A stretch of DNA of 7,544 bases from an uncultured Nesterenkonia sp. (GCA_946221825.1 CAMINA010000061.1:1-7544), one strand, 5' to 3'. Positions 1-5,926 are shown, numbered from the stretch's first letter. A program made the numbers and translations. Notes: generated by a model not told the origin, from the letters alone.

Positions 1-167
1 TCGCCGGCCTCCAGGCGGAGCCGGTTGAAGAAGAGGTACGCCACGGCCCAGGCGCCGACCAGACCGGCGATGAGCGCGAAGACCACTCCCACCTCCAGCA
101 GCAGGCAGGCTCCGAAGATGATGAAGAACGTCGCGAGGCGCAGCAGGGTGTATTTCAGAACAGCCAT
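1..167 (-). CDS. DUF4229 family membrane protein, N-terminal part
   Basis: The first 55 residues of a protein whose 3' end lies beyond the left edge. It starts MAVLKYTLLRLATFF, which is the usual opening of the actinobacterial DUF4229 family (KYTLLRL motif followed by two membrane helices). Two hydrophobic stretches are visible, about residues 7-24 and 27-45, with a short turn between them and a positively charged exit (NRLRL). The function of the family is unknown; it is often found beside menaquinone genes. The start is the ATG at 167-165. A purine-rich GGAGGA touches this ATG with no spacer, which is unusually close; no other start in this frame matches the family opening. Transcribed divergently from the PLDc_N gene. 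Identification as DUF4229 is by remembered family pattern, not by search. Confidence 0.75.
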   Translation of the reverse strand, partial: MAVLKYTLLRLATFFIIFGACLLLEVGVVFALIAGLVGAWAVAYLFFNRLRLEAG

Positions 168-176
168 TCCTCCATT

Positions 177-204
177 TTCGCACGGGTGGACGGGAGACTA
201 GGCT
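177..204 (+). promoter_or_regulatory. candidate promoter of the PLDc_N gene
   Basis: TAGGCT at 199-204 fits the actinobacterial TANNNT -10 pattern. TTCGCA at 177-182 matches four of six bases of TTGACA with a 16-nt spacer. Transcription would start near 211, about 53 nt before the GTG at 264. Read by eye only. Confidence 0.35.
195..200 (-). promoter_or_regulatory. candidate -10 element of the DUF4229 gene
   Basis: On the minus strand positions 200-195 read TAGTCT, a TANNNT -10 match. Its TA step is the same base pair step used by the plus-strand TAGGCT at 199-204. Transcription would start near 188, giving a leader of about 20 nt. I see no convincing -35. Confidence 0.3.
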
Positions 205-214
205 GGAAGGACAG

Positions 215-234
215 TGAGCCGGGATTCCGGCTCA
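215..234. promoter_or_regulatory. perfect 8-bp inverted repeat in the PLDc_N leader
   Basis: TGAGCCGG (215-222) and CCGGCTCA (227-234) pair perfectly around a GATT loop. If the plus-strand transcript starts near 211, this hairpin would form at its extreme 5' end, 17 nt before the ribosome site. As DNA it could instead be an operator, since it also lies roughly where the minus-strand -35 would be. No U tract follows, so a terminator is unlikely. Confidence 0.45.
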
Positions 235-263
235 GGCAGTGGACGTGACGGGAGCGAGCGAAC

Positions 264-716
264 GTGTTGCGAATCCTGATCCCAGTGGGAATCGTGGGCC
301 TGGGGCTGATGATCTACAGCCTCGTGGAGAGCATCCAGACTCCGCGTCACCGGGTGCGCGTGATGCCCAAGGTTGCCTGGATGGCCGTCATCGTGCTGGT
401 GCCGATCATCGGAGCCGGACTGTGGTTGGGCTTCGGTCGCATCCGCGAGCAGCGTACCCGTGGCAATCAGGTGCGCCCCGGGCCCTCAGCGCCCGACGAC
501 GACCCGGAGTTCCTCCGCAAGGTCGAGTTCGAACGTCGCCAACAGCAGCGCCGTGAGGAGGAGGCCCGCAAGCGCGCCGAGCAGGAGCGGAAGAAGCGGG
601 CCCAGCATCGCAGGCAGCAGGACCAGAAGGACCGGCAGAAGCCCGGCGAGGATTCACCGGAGAAGCCGGGGGACGACGTCGAGGGCGGACCCGGTCCGGA
701 AGGCCGCCCCGCCTGA
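264..716 (+). CDS. PLDc_N domain membrane protein with charged coiled-coil tail
   Basis: 150 residues. The first 60 or so match the phospholipase D nuclease N-terminal (PLDc_N) domain: a membrane helix at about 3-21, a short polar loop with TPRHRVR, and a second helix at about 37-57 ending in W-x-GFGR. There is no HKD catalytic motif, so this is the membrane anchor domain alone and no lipase activity should be assumed. Residues 80-127 are rich in Arg, Glu, Lys and Gln and are likely a cytoplasmic coiled coil; the end is Pro/Gly/Glu-rich and probably disordered. The start is GTG at 264, with GGGAG at 250-254 about 9 nt upstream. It converges on menA with a 35-nt gap. Proteins of this type commonly sit beside menA/menE in Micrococcaceae (recalled knowledge); their role is not established. 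Confidence 0.85.
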   Translation: MLRILIPVGIVGLGLMIYSLVESIQTPRHRVRVMPKVAWMAVIVLVPIIGAGLWLGFGRIREQRTRGNQVRPGPSAPDDDPEFLRKVEFERRQQQRREEEARKRAEQERKKRAQHRRQQDQKDRQKPGEDSPEKPGDDVEGGPGPEGRPA

Positions 717-734
717 GACATCGCTGATCCCTCA

Positions 735-749
735 GTCCAGCAGCTGGAC
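735..749. terminator. short hairpin between convergent genes
   Basis: GTCCAG (735-740) and CTGGAC (744-749) pair around a CAG loop in the 35-nt gap between the PLDc_N stop and the menA stop. It could end transcription from both sides, but it has no T-run on either strand, and a 6-bp stem is weak evidence. Confidence 0.3.
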
Positions 750-751
750 CC

Positions 752-1732
752 TCAGCTCAGCAGCAGTGCGGCCGAATAGGTCGCGGCGAAGACCAGCCCG
801 ATCATCCCGGTCTGTTGCAGCACCGGAATCAGTTCCGAGCCGCGGGCCAGCTGCGGCCGACGGACCATGGTAGCGATCGGTCGGAAGCACAGCGGCCAGG
901 AGATCACCACCAGCAGGAACCACAGGCTCTGCGGGCCCTGGAACACCAGGCCCAGCGGCAGGGCGACGGCGACTGCCACCATCAGCGCGTAGCTGGAGCG
1001 TGCCCGCCCCTGGCCCAGTCGCACGGCCAGGGTCATCTTGCCCGACTCCCGATCGGTGGGGATGTCCCGGACGTTGTTGGCCATCAGCAGGGCGCTGGCG
1101 ATCAGCCCGTGGGAGACCGCGCCGATCAGCGCCTCGGCCAGCGGAAACTCCACGCTGACCCCCCGTGCTGCGGCTGTCTCCACCATCGCGTAGGAGGTGC
1201 CGAGTGTGGCCACCAGTCCGAAGAAGACGAAGACCATGACCTCGCCCAGGCCCAGGTAGCCGTAGGGCTTCGACCCTCCGGTGTACCACCACGCCGCCAG
1301 CACGCAGATAGCCCCCGCAGCGATCAGCCACCACTGGCCGGTCAGGGCCACGATCACCAGGCCCGCCAGTCCGGCCACGCCGAAGCAGCCGAAGGCCGCC
1401 GCCTTGACCTGCCGCGGTTCGGCGGCACCGGAGCCGGTCAGTCGCATGGGTCCCACACGGTCGTCATCGGTGCCGCGGATGCCGTCGGAGTAGTCGTTGG
1501 CGTAGTTCACGCCCACCTGCAGGGCCAGCGAGACGATCAGCGCCAGAACTGCGACGCCGAGCTGCAGCAGCCCGATCTGCCCGGAGCTGCCCTCAGCGGA
1601 GCCCCGAGCTGTGAACCAGCCGGAGGCGTCCGGTTCTCCGAAGACCGCCGCCGCACCGATGAGCACCGGTGCCACCGCCATCGGCAGCGTCCGAAGACGT
1701 GCTCCTGCGGTCCATTCCTTCAGCGTGGCCAT
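752..1732 (-). CDS. menA: 1,4-dihydroxy-2-naphthoate polyprenyltransferase
   Basis: 326 residues, a normal length for MenA. This UbiA-family membrane enzyme attaches the polyprenyl chain to 1,4-dihydroxy-2-naphthoate, giving demethylmenaquinone. It opens with the typical ARLRTLP segment (residues 11-17). The first Asp-rich motif, NDYSDGIRGTDDDR, lies at 79-92 and the second, DIPTDRESGK, at 223-232; these bind Mg and the prenyl diphosphate. About eight or nine hydrophobic segments surround them. ATG at 1732 is preferred over the upstream in-frame start at 1750 because AGGAG lies at 1741-1737, 4 nt before the ATG, and the MATLKEW opening fits the family. The menE stop codon is only 7 nt upstream and overlaps this ribosome site, so the two genes are very likely translated in a coupled way. 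Confidence 0.95.
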   Translation of the reverse strand: MATLKEWTAGARLRTLPMAVAPVLIGAAAVFGEPDASGWFTARGSAEGSSGQIGLLQLGVAVLALIVSLALQVGVNYANDYSDGIRGTDDDRVGPMRLTGSGAAEPRQVKAAAFGCFGVAGLAGLVIVALTGQWWLIAAGAICVLAAWWYTGGSKPYGYLGLGEVMVFVFFGLVATLGTSYAMVETAAARGVSVEFPLAEALIGAVSHGLIASALLMANNVRDIPTDRESGKMTLAVRLGQGRARSSYALMVAVAVALPLGLVFQGPQSLWFLLVVISWPLCFRPIATMVRRPQLARGSELIPVLQQTGMIGLVFAATYSAALLLS

Positions 1733-1743
1733 ATGTCTCCTAG
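1733..1743 (-). promoter_or_regulatory. menA ribosome site overlapping the menE stop
   Basis: On the minus strand the menE TAG stop (1742-1740) is immediately continued by GGAG, so that TAGGAG serves as both stop and Shine-Dalgarno for the menA ATG at 1732. Ribosomes ending menE would be placed directly on menA. Confidence 0.7.
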
Positions 1744-2939
1744 GGGGCAAGAGGTGCGGGTGGGCTCTGCACGAGCCTGAGCAATTCTTGCCGGTCCGGC
1801 TTGCCGTTGGCCAACCGGGGAAGCCGCTTCAACTCATGGAACTGCTTGGGTGCGGCCGCGGGGCCGAGCTGCTCACGCGCCCGGCGGCGCAGCCCCGCCG
1901 TGTCCAGCTGGGTGTTCAGCTCCGGGGAGAGCACGACGGCGGCCACCACCTGCTGACCCCATTCGGGATCTTCGACGCCGGCCACAAAAGCATCGCTGAC
2001 CTGCGGGTCGGCTTCCAGTACCTGGCGGATCCGCTCCGCCGAGACCTTCACCCCGCCGGTGTTGATCACGTCATCGGCCCGTCCGGTGATCGACAGCCGC
2101 CCCTCGGGGCTCAGCCGCCCGAGGTCATCGGTTCGGTACTGGGGCTGGCCCTGGGCGTCGGTGCCGAAGCGTGCCGCGGTCAGCGTCGGGTCGGTATAGC
2201 CCAGGGCCACCATCGGCCCGGAGAGCAGGACCGGCCCGACGCCGGCGTCGTCGGTTCCTGCGGAATCCTCGGTCTCCACGGTCACTCCGGGCAGCGGGAT
2301 GCCGTCGTAGACGCAGCCGCCGGCGGTCTCGCTCATTCCGTAGGTGCGGACCACGGTGAGCCCGAGCCCCTGCGCCTGGCTGAAGAGTTCGGCTGAGGTG
2401 GCTCCGCCGCCCAGCAGAATCGCATCGAAGCGGCGCAGCACAGCCAGCAGCCGGCCGCCGTCGGGGGTCTGGTCTTCAGCAGCGATCTGGCCCACCAGCC
2501 GCTGCAGCTGAGTGGGCACCAGAGAGACGTAACGTCGCTGATGGGTGAGCTGTTCGGCCGCGGCGGCGAAGGTCTGCGGGTCGGTGGTTCGTTCCAGCAG
2601 CACCGCCGGCTCGGTCCCGGCCTGCAGCGAGCGGCTGAGCACTGCCAGTCCGGCCACATAGGTGGGCTGCAGGGTCAGCAGCCACTGGCCATGCCCACCC
2701 AGATGCTCAGCGGTGGCCTCGGCGGAGGCACGCAGGTTCTCGGCAGACAGCAGCGTCTCTTTGGGCGTCCCGGTGGACCCGGAGGTGCGCACCACGACGG
2801 CGGCCCCGGTGGCTGCGAGCTCCGGCCGCTGGACCCAACGGGGTGAGGCATCCTCTGTCGGCAGGAACTCCAGAGGGGCGCTCTGCCCGGACAGAGCGTT
2901 ACGGAGATCCTTCAGAGCGGCAGGGACCCAGGCGCTCAC
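1740..2939 (-). CDS. menE: o-succinylbenzoate--CoA ligase
   Basis: 399 residues, of the ANL adenylating family. It activates o-succinylbenzoate with ATP and joins it to CoA in menaquinone synthesis. Visible motifs: phosphate loop TSGSTGTPKE at 52-61, YGMSET at 200-205, YRTDDLGRL at 268-276, the hinge GRADDVINTGG at 286-296, and the catalytic lysine in NGKPDR at 380. It is shorter than the E. coli or Bacillus enzymes because the N-terminal domain is trimmed, as in actinobacterial MenE. I chose GTG at 2939 (AAGG about 10 nt upstream). The frame stays open to 3035, but that extension is basic, low in hydrophobicity and overlaps the upstream microprotein gene. The start overlaps the microprotein stop by 4 nt (GTGA) and the end is coupled to menA. 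Confidence 0.93.
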   Translation of the reverse strand: MSAWVPAALKDLRNALSGQSAPLEFLPTEDASPRWVQRPELAATGAAVVVRTSGSTGTPKETLLSAENLRASAEATAEHLGGHGQWLLTLQPTYVAGLAVLSRSLQAGTEPAVLLERTTDPQTFAAAAEQLTHQRRYVSLVPTQLQRLVGQIAAEDQTPDGGRLLAVLRRFDAILLGGGATSAELFSQAQGLGLTVVRTYGMSETAGGCVYDGIPLPGVTVETEDSAGTDDAGVGPVLLSGPMVALGYTDPTLTAARFGTDAQGQPQYRTDDLGRLSPEGRLSITGRADDVINTGGVKVSAERIRQVLEADPQVSDAFVAGVEDPEWGQQVVAAVVLSPELNTQLDTAGLRRRAREQLGPAAAPKQFHELKRLPRLANGKPDRQELLRLVQSPPAPLAP

Positions 2940-3049
2940 CGCGCAGAGCCTTCGCCGCTGGGGAGGGGCCGGCCGGTGGCCATGCTGACCAACTGGGCGA
3001 TCGTGACCATCACGATCCCTACGATGACGATCCATGCGAACCAGGGCAT
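2936..3049 (-). CDS. 37-aa single-helix membrane microprotein coupled to menE
   Basis: An ATG at 3049 opens a 37-codon frame: MPWFAWIVIVGIVMVTI, then AQLVSMATGRPLPSGEGSAR and a TGA at 2938-2936. GAGGAG lies 5 nt before the ATG, one of the best ribosome sites in the window. The TGA shares four bases with the menE GTG (GTGA), a classic coupled junction. Residues 3-19 or so form one membrane helix with aromatic residues at its start; the tail is polar with two arginines and probably lies in the cytoplasm. I do not recognise a named family. It could be a small partner of the menaquinone enzymes or simply a leader that loads ribosomes onto menE. Evidence for translation is strong; function is unknown. 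Confidence 0.8.
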   Translation of the reverse strand: MPWFAWIVIVGIVMVTIAQLVSMATGRPLPSGEGSAR

Positions 3050-3095
3050 AGCGGCTCCTCTTCGGCGGGCAGTCAGGAGTGATTCTCCCCGGTTC

Positions 3096-3101
3096 AGTGT
3101 A
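3096..3101 (-). promoter_or_regulatory. candidate -10 element of the men operon
   Basis: The minus strand reads TACACT at 3101-3096, a TANNNT match. A start near 3089 would give a leader of about 40 nt before the microprotein ATG at 3049. No good -35 was found, so this is only a candidate. Confidence 0.3.
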
Positions 3102-3120
3102 ATCTTCAGGCCTTGTTCTC

Positions 3121-3126
3121 TACGAT
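3121..3126 (+). promoter_or_regulatory. candidate -10 element of the four-helix/b5 operon
   Basis: TACGAT fits the TANNNT -10 pattern. A start near 3133 would give a leader of about 55 nt before ATG 3188. The -35 region is weak. It lies about 20 nt from the minus-strand candidate, so the two operons would share a compact divergent control region (3050-3187). Confidence 0.3.
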
Positions 3127-3187
3127 GGCCCTAGGCGGGGGGACCCTCCCGTCTGACCAGGGAACTGAGTGGAGGACGTCCTTCCTG

Positions 3188-3616
3188 ATGAGCCGTGCGC
3201 ACCTGCTGCTGATCGCGGCGCGATGCGCTGTGGTGCTGAGCCTGGCCTCGCTGGGCGGGCTGTTCGTCTCGGCCGGGCAGGTCGTCGACAGCGGCGCCGG
3301 ACTGGACCTGCACGGGACCGCGGCCGTCGCTCTGCACGTGACCACAGGTCTGTTGGCGGTGCTGCTAGCGCTGCGCGCTGCAGTCGCCCGCTCCGGCGTG
3401 TGGGCGGCGGTGGCCGCCGTCGTGCTCTTCGGCCTGACGTTCCTTCAGGCTGCCATGGGCGGTCCGCAGACCGTGGATATCCATGTGGCCGGTTCCCTGG
3501 CCGCCGTGGTGCTGTGCACCTGGTTGTGCGCCTGGACCTTTGCGCGCCGCGGCCCCACGTCCGCAGCTGCGGAGCCTTCTCCCAGCCGAGTCGAACAGGA
3601 GACGACTGCCTCATGA
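3188..3616 (+). CDS. four-helix membrane protein with conserved-looking histidines, possible haem protein
   Basis: 142 residues with four hydrophobic helices at about 6-28, 44-66, 71-91 and 97-119, and a polar tail. Histidines sit at 42 and 50 (start of helix 2) and 99 (start of helix 4). The two halves look alike: helix 2 is introduced by LDLHG and helix 4 by VDIHV, as if a helix pair had been duplicated. Four-helix membrane cytochromes of the b561 and CtaA/COX15 types hold haem between such histidines, and some actinobacterial DUF families have this layout, so haem binding is a reasonable inference but not shown. ATG 3188 has GGAGG at 3171-3175, a rather long 12-nt spacing. Earlier in-frame starts at 3113 (TTG) and 3125 (ATG) lack ribosome sites and add a polar, non-membrane extension. 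The stop overlaps the b5 gene start as ATGA. Confidence 0.75.
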   Translation: MSRAHLLLIAARCAVVLSLASLGGLFVSAGQVVDSGAGLDLHGTAAVALHVTTGLLAVLLALRAAVARSGVWAAVAAVVLFGLTFLQAAMGGPQTVDIHVAGSLAAVVLCTWLCAWTFARRGPTSAAAEPSPSRVEQETTAS

Positions 3617-4080
3617 TCCGCCCCCAGAACTCCATGTCCCCCGAATCCCCGCTGCTGCGCCGCGGCCTCCTGATCCCGCTCGCCGCGGCCGGCGCGCTGA
3701 CACTCGGCGCCTGCGCGCTGAGCGATCCGGGTGAGGTCGACGCCGACGTCGAGGACGAGCCGGCACAGCAGGAGGAAGCCGACCAGCAGGACGCTGCTGA
3801 CGACGACGCCGAAGACGCCGGTCAGGACGACGGCGCTGAGGACGACGCCGTCACCATGGAGGAGGTCGAGCAGAACGACAGTCCTGACTCCTGCTGGGCT
3901 GCGATCGACGGTGTGGCCTATGACCTGACTGATTGGATCGAGGAGCACCCGGGCGGCGCTGACCGCATCGAGGCGCTCTGCGGCACTGACGCCACCGAGG
4001 ACTTCGAGGGCCAGCACAGCGGCGAAGAGCGCCCCGAAGAGCAGCTGGCCGAGTTCGAGATCGGCGAGCTCGAGGACTAG
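3613..4080 (+). CDS. lipoprotein with cytochrome b5-like haem domain
   Basis: 155 residues. A lipoprotein signal peptide covers 1-33: RR at 16-17, a hydrophobic core, then lipobox LGAC with Cys34 as the lipid anchor. Residues 38-92 form a very acidic linker of mainly Asp, Glu, Gln and Ala. Residues 93-155 are a cytochrome b5 domain: CWAAIDGVAYDLTDW, the HPGG haem ligand at His112 and the second ligand at His135 in GQHSG, 23 residues apart as expected, closing with FEIGEL. Cys94 and Cys123 could form a disulfide, fitting an exported protein. It should sit on the outer face of the membrane and carry single electrons. ATG 3613 has AGGAGA 10 nt upstream and overlaps the stop of the four-helix gene. 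Electron donor and acceptor are unknown; the partner is presumably the upstream protein. Confidence 0.9.
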   Translation: MIRPQNSMSPESPLLRRGLLIPLAAAGALTLGACALSDPGEVDADVEDEPAQQEEADQQDAADDDAEDAGQDDGAEDDAVTMEEVEQNDSPDSCWAAIDGVAYDLTDWIEEHPGGADRIEALCGTDATEDFEGQHSGEERPEEQLAEFEIGELED

Positions 4081-4109
4081 CGGATTCCCGGCGGAGGGGA
4101 GAGCCCACT

Positions 4110-4907
4110 ATGTCGCTGCCGCTGAACATCGCGATCCTCGGAGCTGAGGACCCTGCAGCCGCCCAGGAGTTCTACACGGCGGTCCTCGCTCCGCGGGTGC
4201 AGGACTACGGGGGCTTCTCCCGGTTGGGCCTCCACGGCGCCGGGGATCTCGGCATCACCGATGCCTCCGCGCTGGCCGCTGAAGCCGGAGTCTCGGCTGA
4301 AGGCTCCGGGTTCGGCGGCTACATCGTCTCCTATGTGATGGAGCAGCCCAGCGAGGTGGTCGCCGTCGTAGATGCTGCCGCGGCCGCCGGCGCGGAGATC
4401 CTCAAGCCCGCGAAGAAGGCTCTCTTCGGCTCCTTCTCGGGAGCGTTCCGGGCGCCTGACGGGGCGGTCTGGAAGGTCTCCTGTGAGCGGAAGAAGGACA
4501 CCGCCGCCCCGAAGAGTCCCGCCGTTCCGGTGGAGACCGGGATCCTGCTGGGCGTGGACGACCCGAAAGCCTCCAAGACCTTCTATACCGCCTTGGGCAT
4601 GGAGACCGACCGCGACTACGGGGCCAAGTACATCGACTTCACCGTGGCCGCTGGGTCGCTGCGACTGGGTCTGATGCAGCGCAGGGACCTGGCCAAGGAT
4701 GTGGGGCTCACTCCGGAGGGATCCGGATTCGGGCGGCTGGTGCTCAGCCATGACGCCGCCTCCGCCCACGAGGTCGACGCCGTGCTCTCCCAGGCCGAGC
4801 CGGCCGGCGCTGAGATCACCGTTCCGCCCGCGGCCCAGCCATGGGGCGGGCACGTCGGCTGCTTCACCGACCCGGACGGCATCGCTTGGAAGATCGCCTC
4901 GGCCTGA
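4110..4907 (+). CDS. two-domain VOC (glyoxalase/bleomycin-resistance fold) protein
   Basis: 265 residues made of two VOC modules, about 1-127 and 141-265, joined by a KKDTAAPKSP linker. Each half has the family pattern: an opening strand, then D-x-x-x-(A/S)-x-x-FYT near the first helix (residues 14-23 and 151-160), a GSGFG turn (65-69 and 204-208), and a closing APDGAVWK or DPDGIAWK strand (115-122 and 254-261). In metal-using glyoxalases and dioxygenases the residue after the closing W is usually Glu; here both are Lys, and no His opens either half. So it is more likely a metal-free binding protein than an enzyme, as in bleomycin-binding proteins. A purine-rich site at 4093-4101 precedes ATG 4110. 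It follows the b5 gene by 29 nt and may be read through from it. The ligand is unknown. Confidence 0.88.
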   Translation: MSLPLNIAILGAEDPAAAQEFYTAVLAPRVQDYGGFSRLGLHGAGDLGITDASALAAEAGVSAEGSGFGGYIVSYVMEQPSEVVAVVDAAAAAGAEILKPAKKALFGSFSGAFRAPDGAVWKVSCERKKDTAAPKSPAVPVETGILLGVDDPKASKTFYTALGMETDRDYGAKYIDFTVAAGSLRLGLMQRRDLAKDVGLTPEGSGFGRLVLSHDAASAHEVDAVLSQAEPAGAEITVPPAAQPWGGHVGCFTDPDGIAWKIASA

Positions 4908-5045
4908 CACCGTCTGGTGCCGGAGGATCCGGGCTCATATCCAGGGATCGGTCCGACGGCTGCACAGCTGATCGAAGACGTTCCGGATTATCGGGTCGCG
5001 GTCGCCTCCCGGGTCCGAGGATGGATGTGTCAGGAGGACGACCGC
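4908..5045. other. 138-nt gap between VOC and AraC genes
   Basis: No gene seen. It holds a 5-bp hairpin, CCGGA-GGA-TCCGG at 4920-4932, with no T-run, and near its end the AraC ribosome site. TGCACA at 4961 resembles a -35, but no TANNNT -10 follows at the right distance, so I make no promoter call. Confidence 0.4.
5032..5038 (+). promoter_or_regulatory. strong ribosome binding site that fixes the AraC start
   Basis: AGGAGGA ends 7 nt before ATG 5046. The frame is open from GTG 4917, but nothing comparable precedes that start and the 43-residue extension has no AraC-like content. Confidence 0.8.
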
Positions 5046-5912
5046 ATGATCCGCACACTCAATGCACTGATCAGCACCGTGGAGCAGGAGCTCACAGGTG
5101 AGATCGACTGGGCCGGCTTCGCCCGGCGGCACGCCACCACCGAATACCACCTTCGCCGGATGTTCTCCGCGCTGGCAGGGATGCCCCTCTCGGAGTATGT
5201 GCGCCGCCGCAGGATGACGCTGGCCGCGGCTGATCTCACCCATACCGGTGAGGGTCTGCTGGAGATCGCTGTGAAGTACGGCTATGGCTCAGCTGAGGCC
5301 TTCGGTCGGGCGTTCCGTGCAGTGCACGGCGCCGGCCCGTCTGAGGTGCGGTGCAGTGGGGGTCCTCTCCGCACGCAGTCCACGCTGAGGTTCAGCCTCA
5401 GCGTAGAAGGGAATGGCCTCATGGATGTCACCATCACTGAGAAGCCCCAGCTCACTCTGGCCGGCCACGCCGCCGAGGTACCGCTGATCTACGAGGGGGT
5501 GAACCCGCATATCCAGGAGCATGTCGAATCCATCGCCGATGAGCAGAACCACCGTCTGAAGGAGATCAACGACGCCGAACCCTCCGGGATCCTCTCAGTC
5601 ACCTCTGGCTCTGAGCCCGATGCCGCAGAGGGGTCTGTGCTGACCTACCTGCACGGCGTCGTGCTCTCCGAAGGGACCGAGGTTCCGCAGGGACTGGACT
5701 CGATCACTGTGGGGGCCGGCCACTGGGCCGTCTTCGCCTCTCAGGGGCCACATCCGGAGGCGCTGCAGAGGCTGTGGGCGGCCACGGCCACCGACTGGTT
5801 CCCCTCGAACCCGTGGCGGCTGCGCCCCGGCCCCTCTCTGCTGCGGTACCTGAGTTTCACAGGAAATGAGGCCAGCTGCGAGATCTGGATGCCGGTGGAG
5901 CAGGACAGCTGA
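5046..5912 (+). CDS. AraC-family regulator with C-terminal GyrI-like ligand-binding domain
   Basis: 288 residues. The DNA-binding domain is N-terminal: first helix-turn-helix at about 20-55 (FARRHATTEYHLRRMF, then PLSEYVRRRR), second at about 70-102 (LLEIAVKYGYGSAEAFGRAF, then GAGPSEVR). Residues 126-288 form a GyrI-like effector domain: DVTITEKPQ opening, YLHGVVL strand at 201-207, GHWAVF at 225-230, LQRLWAATATDW at 240-251 and the closing CEIWMPV at 278-284, whose Glu279 is the usual ligand-contact position. This domain order resembles B. subtilis YdeE and E. coli Rob, which bind small, often drug-like, molecules. It likely senses a hydrophobic or cationic compound. It follows the VOC gene by 138 nt; it may control that gene, but no clear operator was found. 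Closing palindromes lie 14 nt after its stop. Confidence 0.93.
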   Translation: MIRTLNALISTVEQELTGEIDWAGFARRHATTEYHLRRMFSALAGMPLSEYVRRRRMTLAAADLTHTGEGLLEIAVKYGYGSAEAFGRAFRAVHGAGPSEVRCSGGPLRTQSTLRFSLSVEGNGLMDVTITEKPQLTLAGHAAEVPLIYEGVNPHIQEHVESIADEQNHRLKEINDAEPSGILSVTSGSEPDAAEGSVLTYLHGVVLSEGTEVPQGLDSITVGAGHWAVFASQGPHPEALQRLWAATATDWFPSNPWRLRPGPSLLRYLSFTGNEASCEIWMPVEQDS

Positions 5913-5926
5913 GTCAGGCGAATAGT

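Noticed and set aside
815..1780. Long plus-strand open frame across menA
   Set aside because: Antisense shadow of menA. It is rich in His, Gln, Arg and Gly with no domain pattern, while menA has clear UbiA motifs on the other strand.
2940..3035. N-terminal extension of menE
   Set aside because: The extra 32 residues are a basic, low-complexity frame-shifted reading of the microprotein gene; GTG 2939 has its own ribosome site and coupled overlap.
3169..3612. Upstream extension of the b5 lipoprotein frame
   Set aside because: It overlaps the four-helix gene in another frame, is Arg-rich and would bury the lipoprotein signal peptide internally.
4077..4910. Long minus-strand open frame across the VOC gene
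   Set aside because: Antisense to a gene with clear VOC motifs and a good ribosome site; its product is Gly/Arg/His-rich without recognisable features.
4920..4932. CCGGA-GGA-TCCGG hairpin as a terminator for the VOC gene
   Set aside because: Only 5 bp and no T-run; such hairpins are common by chance in GC-rich DNA.
4917..5045. 43-residue N-terminal extension of the AraC regulator
   Set aside because: The strong AGGAGGA directly before ATG 5046 marks the start; the extension matches nothing in the family.
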